Shown here: positions 46,586-52,300 of the stretch, in pieces
Position numbering within the stretch: the first letter of the stretch is position 1
How the letters are laid out: each line of letters begins with the position of its first letter
IMG/VR virus record: IMGVR_UViG_3300003781_000003
Location: 1 to 52,441 of that record
Length of the DNA: 52,441 bases
Origin: a virus
Direction: 5' to 3' (one strand)
Made by a program: the position numbers and the translations under genes
Notes under the pieces: generated by a model
What the model was told of the DNA's origin: nothing
The model's database searches: none
Seen by the model: the letters and a program-made list of their open reading frames with translations, nothing else

Positions 46586-46613
46586 AATCCGTGGCGAAAG
46601 TCACGGGTTTTTT
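46586..46613 (+). terminator. Intrinsic terminator
   Basis: AATCCGTG pairs with CACGGGTT (one T-G), then six Ts. Confidence 0.85.
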
Positions 46614-46635
46614 ATTTTCTTTTTTCTCGCCACGT

Positions 46636-46663
46636 CTTACAAAATGGTTTTCGTCAATACAAT
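46636..46663 (+). promoter_or_regulatory. Class A promoter P27
   Basis: CTTACA, 16 bp ending TCAA, TACAAT. Confidence 0.8.
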
Positions 46664-46692
46664 ACTATTATCAACCACAAGGAGTTGAAAAC

Positions 46693-46887
46693 ATGAAACA
46701 AACGGTACATTATTTCGAAGAAAAAAATATGTACGATTTAACAAAAGCGTTAAAAAGGGTTATTGATTGCAACCCAACTTGGAAGCTTCAATTCTTTGAG
46801 CTCGTTCAACGAGAAGATTCTATTGAAGCAATTGGGGTATACGAAATTGAATATCTATATTCAATAAGAAAAGGGGAAATATTATGA
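46693..46887 (+). CDS. Hypothetical small protein carrying a palindrome copy
   Basis: 64 aa from ATG 46693 (AAGGAG upstream), acidic with an aromatic end. Its codons IEYLYSI encode palindrome copy 12 (46847-46864) near the 3' end, right before the ribosome site of the next gene. Overlaps that gene by 4 bases. Unknown function. Confidence 0.6.
   Translation: MKQTVHYFEEKNMYDLTKALKRVIDCNPTWKLQFFELVQREDSIEAIGVYEIEYLYSIRKGEIL
46847..46864. repeat. 18-bp palindrome copy 12 (inside a gene)
   Basis: TTGAATATCTATATTCAA, both half-sites intact with a changed centre; the only copy fully inside a coding region. It lies about 6 nt before the AAAGGGG ribosome site of the gene at 46884. Confidence 0.85.
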
Positions 46888-47078
46888 ATAAACCAGTAAG
46901 TATGAGCGAAATTATCAAACAAATGTTAGAAAACAGCGATTGGTACGTGCAAACACATCATGGCAAACGAGAATTAGATTCACCGTTTTTAAAGCTATTT
47001 TTCAAGGAAATTCTCGTTCCTGAAGAATTGTACTGGGCAATGAAATGGAGCGAAAGAAAACTTCAAAAATTAAAATAA
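46884..47078 (+). CDS. Hypothetical protein
   Basis: 64 aa, helical, with a basic C-terminal MKWSERKLQKLK. SD AAAAGGGG lies in the overlapping upstream gene, next to the palindrome. No terminator before the next promoter. Unknown. Confidence 0.6.
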   Translation: MNKPVSMSEIIKQMLENSDWYVQTHHGKRELDSPFLKLFFKEILVPEELYWAMKWSERKLQKLK

Positions 47079-47086
47079 AACGCTGT

Positions 47087-47114
47087 CTTACAAACCAAAC
47101 GCTTTCAATACAAT
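47087..47114 (+). promoter_or_regulatory. Class A promoter P28
   Basis: CTTACA, 16 bp ending TCAA, TACAAT, then GTAA; heads the long operon 47155-50374. Confidence 0.8.
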
Positions 47115-47154
47115 AACGTTGTAACAAACATTAAATGAAAGAAGGTTGTAACAA

Positions 47155-47538
47155 ATGGAATTTTTAACAAAGCTTCATCAAACGGAAGACAGCTTAAAAA
47201 TGAAATTTCAAATTTTAACAAAACCTGAGCTTAGAGGAATGACCCATTACAGAATGTTAAAAGGTTTAGTATTTAACAATGGTATTGTGTTAAGTGTTCA
47301 AGCAAGCTACGGTCATTATTGCACACCTCGAGAAACGCTTGAATTAAGCGAATACTCAAGAATGGAAATTGCTTTAATGATAAACGGTTTCATCAATGTT
47401 CGAGAAGCGCTTCCTGATTCTCCACTAGCAGATGAGTTCGAAGAATACGACGCTGGCGGTGTCTACGGATATGTTCCTGTAGAGTTAATCGAAAAATTGT
47501 ATCAGGCTTTAAAGGAAACGCACGGTTTAGCCGAATAA
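47155..47538 (+). CDS. Hypothetical protein
   Basis: 127 aa. Central segment LVFNNGIVLSVQASYGHYCTPRE looks like a conserved phage family of unknown role (short proteins with an S-x-H-x-YC-x-P motif). SD AAGGTTG is weak. It leads an eleven-gene operon. Confidence 0.6.
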   Translation: MEFLTKLHQTEDSLKMKFQILTKPELRGMTHYRMLKGLVFNNGIVLSVQASYGHYCTPRETLELSEYSRMEIALMINGFINVREALPDSPLADEFEEYDAGGVYGYVPVELIEKLYQALKETHGLAE

Positions 47539-47564
47539 AATGTGAATTTTACTAGGAGGATGTT

Positions 47565-47780
47565 ATGAAAGATTTAGAAAGAGCTGTCCGTGGGAGACTT
47601 AGACATGCAAATCAACGTGCTTCTGATTTTTCCGATTTACGACGGATTCACAAGGACAATGAGCAATTTATGGCAGGTTACGACCTTGGGTATTGGGAAT
47701 CAAGAGTATCAGCTTATAATATAGTGCTTGATATGATTGATGAAATCGAGGAGGAACTATCATGTTCAAAAAAGTTATAG
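47565..47780 (+). CDS. Hypothetical helical protein
   Basis: 71 aa, charged (MKDLERAVRGRLRHANQRAS; IHKDNEQFMAGYDLGYWESR). AGGAGG sets the start. Overlaps the lipoprotein gene by 19 bases. Unknown. Confidence 0.6.
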   Translation: MKDLERAVRGRLRHANQRASDFSDLRRIHKDNEQFMAGYDLGYWESRVSAYNIVLDMIDEIEEELSCSKKL

Positions 47781-48052
47781 CTTGTGTGTTTTCCGTAGCT
47801 TTATTAGCAGGTTGCGGAGAACCTGAAAAGCTTCAAACAATGGAAAATGTGAAAATTGTTGATATGCAGAATCAATACCGAAAATTTGAATCCAACAATC
47901 AAGCATATTTCGAAAAAGATGGTAATAAATATCAAATGGGCGTAATAGACGACAAAACAGCCAGATTGATGGCTGTAGGGAACACTGTAACGATTCATTA
48001 TGGCTCAGATTATATAATTCAAAAAATCGACTTGCCAAAGATGGATAAATAA
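47762..48052 (+). CDS. Small lipoprotein
   Basis: 96 aa. Signal peptide MFKKVIACVFSVALLAGCGE with lipobox LLAGC, so Cys18 would be lipid-modified and the mature 79-residue domain displayed on the outer face of the membrane. Mature part is beta-rich. GGAGGAAC upstream is the SD. Surface lipoproteins in phages are often superinfection-exclusion factors, which is inference here. Confidence 0.75.
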   Translation: MFKKVIACVFSVALLAGCGEPEKLQTMENVKIVDMQNQYRKFESNNQAYFEKDGNKYQMGVIDDKTARLMAVGNTVTIHYGSDYIIQKIDLPKMDK

Positions 48053-48153
48053 TGGATACAAGTGTTTTCATCGCAGCATTCGGCTTAGGTATGATGGTTG
48101 GAATATTAATAACATTGTTAGCAGTTTGGCAATTATCTAAGGAGGAAAAATAA
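48052..48153 (+). CDS. Tiny membrane protein
   Basis: 33 aa with one helix (SVFIAAFGLGMMVGILITLL) and a charged end. Starts on the last base of the lipoprotein stop and ends on the first base of the next ATG (TAATG on both sides). Unknown; may act with the lipoprotein. Confidence 0.6.
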   Translation: MDTSVFIAAFGLGMMVGILITLLAVWQLSKEEK

Positions 48154-48782
48154 TGAATATCTACGCAGAAGAAGGAAGCAAAATCGTTTTTAAACATTCA
48201 AACAATGGTTGGGACCATGATAAAACAACAGCTCAAAAATACCTTGAATTAAATCAAGTTTACACAGTTGGTTATACTGTAGTTCATTCAAGCCAAACAG
48301 ATGTTTATGTAAAAGAAATTCCTGGTATTCGTTTTAATTCAGTACAATTTGAAGATATGGAGGAAATTACAATGAAAAAAGTCGAAGCATTAAAAGGTTT
48401 AATCGAAACAATTAACAAACAGGACGAGTTAGCTGATGGTGAATATGTTTCAGGATGTCAAACGAATAATTGCGCTATCGGTCTTTTATTGAAAAATGCA
48501 GGTGTTAGCAACGAGCAATTAACTCAACTGGATGAGGGTACAATTTATGGCAGCGATTATGAAATTCAATCAATCATGATAACAGCTCGTAGCGGTGAAG
48601 TTGATGAAATGGAAGATTTCGTTGGTGCAGCTCTTGAAAAGCTAGGTTTCGATTTATACGACGATGAATTGTTGCTTCAAGAAATTCAACAAGCTAATGA
48701 CCACGCTCGAAACGGTGAGCGAAAAGCAGATGTTATTGCGTTCATTGAAAGAAAAATCGAGGAACTTGAAAATGCCAACTAA
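48153..48782 (+). CDS. Two-part hypothetical protein with an internal ribosome site
   Basis: 209 aa. Residues 1-73 are a small beta-module (LELNQVYTVGYTVVHSSQTD; PGIRFNSVQFEDM) resembling those in other proteins here; residues 74-209 are a separate helical domain (KKVEALKGLIETINKQDELA). A perfect TGGAGG (48358-48363) and ATG 48372 lie exactly at the junction, so a 136-aa second product is likely or the gene is a fusion of two old genes. AAGGAGG precedes the first start. Confidence 0.65.
   Translation: MNIYAEEGSKIVFKHSNNGWDHDKTTAQKYLELNQVYTVGYTVVHSSQTDVYVKEIPGIRFNSVQFEDMEEITMKKVEALKGLIETINKQDELADGEYVSGCQTNNCAIGLLLKNAGVSNEQLTQLDEGTIYGSDYEIQSIMITARSGEVDEMEDFVGAALEKLGFDLYDDELLLQEIQQANDHARNGERKADVIAFIERKIEELENAN
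48358..48374 (+). promoter_or_regulatory. Internal in-frame ribosome site
   Basis: TGGAGG, 8-nt spacing, ATG (codon 74 of the gene at 48153). Better spaced than many primary starts in the window. Confidence 0.6.
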
Positions 48783-48894
48783 AAAAGAACCAACTGAAAT
48801 GTGTGTGGTTTGTGGCGAAGATAAAACTTACGACAACTTTGTGTACGGGCAAGAGCCCGTATGCGAAGATTGTTACTACAACAATAACAAATAG
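48772..48894 (+). CDS. Small zinc-ribbon protein
   Basis: 40 aa from ATG 48772: CVVCGEDKTYDNFVYGQEPV then CEDCYYN gives C-x2-C...C-x2-C. GAGG in the overlapping upstream gene is the SD. Unknown partner. Confidence 0.65.
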   Translation: MPTKKEPTEMCVVCGEDKTYDNFVYGQEPVCEDCYYNNNK

Positions 48895-48906
48895 GAGATG
48901 ATTTAA

Positions 48907-49251
48907 ATGGCAAAATTCTATACTTTTTCACAAAATAATTCTGGTGGTTCATTCGTTATTAATAAAGACATTTCTGAATATGTAATTATTGAAGCAGAAA
49001 ATTGTTCGCAAGCAAATGATATTGCTGTAGGCATTGGAATTTACTTTGATGGTTGTAACTCTGGCTCAGATTGTTCTTGCTGTGGAGACCGTTGGTATGA
49101 ACAATGGGACGAAGGCGATGGAAAAGATGTTCCGATGATTTATGGCACACCACTTTCTGAATATAAAGCTTGGATTTTCAGCAAAGAATATCGTATTCAT
49201 TATCTTGATGGTAGAATTGAAGCTGGAGATATTGAAAAGGAGGAGCGTTAA
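48907..49251 (+). CDS. Conserved phage protein with DCSCCGDRW motif
   Basis: 114 aa. IYFDGCNSGSDCSCCGDRWY is a distinctive Cys cluster found in a phage family of unknown function (I associate it with DUF7296-like entries). The first part resembles a beta-alpha fold. AGGAGATG sets the start. May bind metal. Confidence 0.65.
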   Translation: MAKFYTFSQNNSGGSFVINKDISEYVIIEAENCSQANDIAVGIGIYFDGCNSGSDCSCCGDRWYEQWDEGDGKDVPMIYGTPLSEYKAWIFSKEYRIHYLDGRIEAGDIEKEER

Positions 49252-49252
49252 T

Positions 49253-49456
49253 ATGAGACAAAAGAAGCATTTGACAATGGGTGAAATTATTCACACGTTT
49301 GAAGCTCTTGCAAAAATTCCACCAAAGAAAAACAAGTACGATTTAGAAGTTGAAATTGGTGGCATGATGTTTAAGGTTGATATTGAAAATCTTGAGCGAT
49401 TAATGATTACAATGCTTGATATTAGCAAATCAATTGAGGAGGCAGCTAAACAATGA
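49253..49456 (+). CDS. Hypothetical protein
   Basis: 67 aa from ATG 49253 (AAGGAGGAG upstream): basic start, beta hairpin YDLEVEIGGMMFKVDIENLE, helical end. Overlaps the next ORF by 4 bases. Unknown. Confidence 0.6.
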   Translation: MRQKKHLTMGEIIHTFEALAKIPPKKNKYDLEVEIGGMMFKVDIENLERLMITMLDISKSIEEAAKQ

Positions 49457-49578
49457 GTATAAAAAAATTCCTTGGTGCAGGTTGTTTAGTGCTTGCGTTC
49501 GCTTGGGCAATCAACATTGCTTTCTACGCTTGTCTGATTTACGGTGCTTGGTTTTTAATTAAAACTTTTTTCATGTAA
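49453..49578 (+). CDS. Small membrane protein
   Basis: 41 aa, almost entirely hydrophobic: MSIKKFLGAGCLVLAFAWAI and a second stretch to the end. SD GAGGAGG lies in the preceding ORF. Unknown. Confidence 0.6.
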   Translation: MSIKKFLGAGCLVLAFAWAINIAFYACLIYGAWFLIKTFFM

Positions 49579-49591
49579 AGGAGAATGATTT

Positions 49592-49753
49592 ATGGGAATC
49601 TTATTTATCGCAGTATTAGCTTTAGCAATTGGTTTTATGGGTGGCCTGTCATACATGGCAGCAAAATTCTCATTCACGCTTGAAAAAAAAGCATATGAGA
49701 AACTGTCTCGTGAAGAATTTGAACAGTTCAAATACTTCATCAAAAAAATCTAA
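49592..49753 (+). CDS. Small membrane protein with charged tail
   Basis: 53 aa: one helix (about 2-24) and a charged cytosolic tail KKAYEKLSREEFEQFKYFIK. AAGGAG sets the start. Unknown; paired with the previous membrane ORF. Confidence 0.6.
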   Translation: MGILFIAVLALAIGFMGGLSYMAAKFSFTLEKKAYEKLSREEFEQFKYFIKKI

Positions 49754-49765
49754 GGAGGGAATTGA

Positions 49766-50374
49766 ATGGGAGTATTACAAGTTGGGAATATTGTTTGCAA
49801 TATAGTAACTGGAGCTTATGGTACAGTTGAATGGAGCTCATTCGGTTTTTCAATCCATACTTGGGATGAAACGTATGGCTTATGTAAAACGCTTGGAACG
49901 AGTGAATCAGAAATTTTAAAATATTGGAAAAAAATCGGAATGCCACGTGGTTACAAACTACACAAATACGGAGGAATTGTAAAAATGCAACCAGAAGACA
50001 TGTATGTATTCATCAAAACAAACCGCTCACTATCCACAGGTGGCAATGCTATTGGAATGAGTGTTATGGACATAGATGAGTTTATCGAGTTATATAAAGA
50101 CGAAGTCTTTGGTCATGATGTGCCAGACATTCGTCCTGTGAGATTAAATTCATCTGGAGGTTATCTACTGAAAGATTTGGAAATTGATGAGTTCGAGCAA
50201 CTGTTTAGTGGTCGCATTGCTTCAATGGGCAAACTACTTTGGTACTATCCTACAGCTACTGGTGTGAAGCACAAATATCCTTTGTTCCGAAAAGCGGTAT
50301 ATGTGAAGTATGGAACCAAAGCTGTCAAGACATTTGTTGAGCAGGAACTTAAATATTCGGCAACAGCTATGTAA
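49766..50374 (+). CDS. Two-part hypothetical protein with an internal ribosome site
   Basis: 202 aa. Residues 1-73 form a small beta module (LQVGNIVCNIVTGAYGTVEW; SIHTWDETYGLC) plus a helix;  residues 74-202 are a separate alpha/beta domain (KMQPEDMYVFIKTNRSLSTG). At the junction lie GGAGG (49970-49974) and ATG 49985, exactly codon 74, as in the gene at 48153. Either dual products or a gene fusion. AAGGAGGG precedes the first start. Confidence 0.65.
   Translation: MGVLQVGNIVCNIVTGAYGTVEWSSFGFSIHTWDETYGLCKTLGTSESEILKYWKKIGMPRGYKLHKYGGIVKMQPEDMYVFIKTNRSLSTGGNAIGMSVMDIDEFIELYKDEVFGHDVPDIRPVRLNSSGGYLLKDLEIDEFEQLFSGRIASMGKLLWYYPTATGVKHKYPLFRKAVYVKYGTKAVKTFVEQELKYSATAM
49970..49987 (+). promoter_or_regulatory. 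Internal in-frame ribosome site
   Basis: GGAGG, 10-nt spacing, ATG (codon 74 of the gene at 49766). A start here would give a 129-aa second product. Confidence 0.55.
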
Positions 50375-50390
50375 AGCTTTTTAAAAAAAG

Positions 50391-50453
50391 TACAGGTTTG
50401 TCACAGATATATTCAATACGTTCAAAAATTGAACGCATCGTGACAAACCTGTA
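50391..50453 (+). repeat. 63-bp nested inverted repeat before the RNA ligase
   Basis: TACAGGTTTGTCAC (50391-50404) is perfectly complementary to GTGACAAACCTGTA (50440-50453), 14 bp; inside, CGTTCAA (50419-50425) pairs with TTGAACG (50429-50435). No T-run follows, so it is not a normal terminator, and the structure lies 41 nt before the RNA ligase ATG. The inner side contains TATATTCAATAC, like the class A -10 region, but no matching -35. Confidence 0.8.
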
Positions 50454-50493
50454 AATACAACAAAAAATCAAAATAAATGGAGGAATTAATATT

Positions 50494-51396
50494 ATGGCTA
50501 CAGAATTTGAAAGATATCAATCATTAAAACGTTTTGGAACACAAGAAACTTCAGGAATCGAAAATGGCATCGTTCATATCTTCCCTAAGTTAGATGGCAC
50601 AAATGCTTCAGCATGGTTAGTAGACGGTGAAATTCAGGCAGGCTCTCGTAATCGTCATTTAGATGAATCTAAAGATGGAGATAACGCTGGTTTCTGTAAA
50701 GCAGTTCGTGCTCATGAAGGCATTCAAAAATTGTTCGCTGACCACCCTTGGCTACGATTATATGGCGAATGGTTAGTTCCACACTCAATCAAAGAATATC
50801 GAGAAGATGCTTGGAGAAAATTCTACGTGTTCGATGTAGTTAATATGGTGAGCGGAGAATACATGCATTATGATGATTACAAACCTTTGCTAGAAAAATA
50901 TGGCATTGATTATGTACCGTGCTTATGGACATCTCAAGATGTTACAGTTGATAAATTGCTTCACTTATTGCCAAAAAATACATTCTTAATGAAAGATGGA
51001 GCTGGAGCTGGTGAAGGATTGGTTGTTAAAAACTACAATTTTGTAAACCGCTATGGTCGAGTTGTATGGGCTAAATTGGTAAGCAATGAGTTCCGTGAAA
51101 AAAGCGCTAGAGAATTTGGTCACCGTAATATCGAAATCAATACATCAGTAGAAGAGAAAATCATCAATGATTTTGCTACAGAAGCATTTATTGAAAAAGA
51201 ATATTCAAAAATGGTCTTAAACCAACCGTGGGAGCAAAAACGAGTTGGGGAATTAATCGGCAGAATCTGGCATGAATTCTTGAGCGAAGAATCGGTGAAC
51301 TTTGTTATCAAGCTCAAACACCCAACTGTTAACTTTAAAGTTTTGAATAATCTGTTAATCCGAAAAATCAAAGAAGTGAAGAGCGACCTTTTCTAG
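50494..51396 (+). CDS. RNA ligase (T4 Rnl2-like)
   Basis: 300 aa. Nucleotidyltransferase motifs: I KLDGTNAS with the AMP-accepting Lys32, Ia GSRNRHL, III LYGEWLV, IV GEGLVVKNY (about 173-181), V VWAKLVS. A helical C-terminal domain follows. Rnl2-type enzymes seal nicks in double-stranded or guided RNA, and with the polynucleotide kinase could repair RNA cut by host defences. No promoter is clear; a large hairpin precedes it. TGGAGG sets the start. Confidence 0.9.
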   Translation: MATEFERYQSLKRFGTQETSGIENGIVHIFPKLDGTNASAWLVDGEIQAGSRNRHLDESKDGDNAGFCKAVRAHEGIQKLFADHPWLRLYGEWLVPHSIKEYREDAWRKFYVFDVVNMVSGEYMHYDDYKPLLEKYGIDYVPCLWTSQDVTVDKLLHLLPKNTFLMKDGAGAGEGLVVKNYNFVNRYGRVVWAKLVSNEFREKSAREFGHRNIEINTSVEEKIINDFATEAFIEKEYSKMVLNQPWEQKRVGELIGRIWHEFLSEESVNFVIKLKHPTVNFKVLNNLLIRKIKEVKSDLF

Positions 51397-51407
51397 GTCG
51401 TTCCCAC

Positions 51408-51437
51408 TTTACACCGAACAATCGTTCGTGTTACTAT
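51408..51437 (+). promoter_or_regulatory. Possible class B promoter with palindromic spacer
   Basis: TTTACA, 18 bp, TACTAT with extended TG. The spacer holds CGAAC-AATC-GTTCG (51415-51428), a possible operator. Confidence 0.45.
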
Positions 51438-51462
51438 AAAACTATGTTAGGGGAACGTATGT

Positions 51463-51990
51463 ATGGATGCTTATCTTTCAGCTGACACACACTTTGGTCA
51501 TAAAAATATCCTCATTTATGAACCATCAAGACAACAATTTGGGGACGTACCACAAATGGATGAAAGATTGATTGAGCGTTGGAATGACACTGTTAAGCCA
51601 AACGATTTAGTTTTTCATATCGGAGATGTATTTTTTAGCAAGATAAGACGTGCGGAGGAAATTGCTAAAAGATTACATGGTCGAAAAATTTTAATTAAAG
51701 GAAATCATGATTATTTCAGCCGTAAAAAGTATTACGAAATGGGATTTGATATGTATCAATACTATTATTATCAAGGTCTTTTCTTAAGCCATTATCCACA
51801 AGATGATTCAGCAATTCGTTCGGCAATTAATCATGGAGCAATTATTGGCAATGTTCATGGTCATGTTCATTCAGATTTAACTGGTCTCGACCAAGATATT
51901 TACAAATGTGTTAGCACTGAGCTTACAGATTTCAAACCACTTCATATTGATGAAGTTTACAAACACTTCCAAAGGAGATTATTAAAATGA
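51463..51990 (+). CDS. Calcineurin-like metallophosphoesterase
   Basis: 175 aa. All five metal motifs are present: ADTHFGH (7-13), HIGDVFF, KGNHDYF, SHYP and GHVHSD. Such single-domain phage phosphoesterases act on nucleotides, 2',3'-cyclic phosphates or proteins; near an RNA ligase, removal of RNA end phosphates is attractive but unproven. AGGGGA sets the start. Overlaps the next gene by 4 bases. Confidence 0.9.
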   Translation: MDAYLSADTHFGHKNILIYEPSRQQFGDVPQMDERLIERWNDTVKPNDLVFHIGDVFFSKIRRAEEIAKRLHGRKILIKGNHDYFSRKKYYEMGFDMYQYYYYQGLFLSHYPQDDSAIRSAINHGAIIGNVHGHVHSDLTGLDQDIYKCVSTELTDFKPLHIDEVYKHFQRRLLK

Positions 51991-52217
51991 CAAAAAAACA
52001 AGAATTATTCGAATTAGCAAAAGCAGACAAATATCATATTAGAGAGCTTCATTTAAAATTTGCTTTACCGTATTCAAATGGTAAATGGGCAGAAACAATC
52101 ATAGTTCCTCCTCATCAAATCGACAATAAGCTCAAATATCTTGAGGAAATGTATAATGATGATTTAGAAATGAAGCATAACGCACAGGTAAAAATAATTG
52201 GTTTCGCTGTAAAATAA
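51987..52217 (+). CDS. Hypothetical protein
   Basis: 76 aa, alpha/beta, with FALPYSNGKWAETIIVPPHQ. SD AAAGGAG lies in the end of the phosphoesterase gene. Unknown. Confidence 0.6.
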   Translation: MTKKQELFELAKADKYHIRELHLKFALPYSNGKWAETIIVPPHQIDNKLKYLEEMYNDDLEMKHNAQVKIIGFAVK

Positions 52218-52240
52218 TTTAAAAAAATTTATTTTGCTGT

Positions 52241-52268
52241 CTTACAAACGGAATTAACACAATACAAT
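52241..52268 (+). promoter_or_regulatory. Class A promoter P29
   Basis: CTTACA, 16 bp (ending ACAA), TACAAT; drives the gene cut by the window edge. Confidence 0.75.
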
Positions 52269-52300
52269 AGGCATATACTGAAGAAAGAGGTTGGTTCTCA

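Noticed and set aside
47775-48197. 140-codon minus-strand open frame across the lipoprotein and the next genes
   Set aside because: Overlaps three + strand ORFs with good ribosome sites; no minus-strand signals.
50398-50422. Class A promoter inside the 63-bp inverted repeat
   Set aside because: TTGTCA and TCAATACGTT are present but the spacer is 13 bp and the -10 is TACGTT, unlike all 29 accepted sites.
51388-51407. Terminator after the RNA ligase (GCGACC/GGTCGT hairpin)
   Set aside because: The stem is present but no T-run follows; the sequence passes into a possible promoter. Too weak to call.
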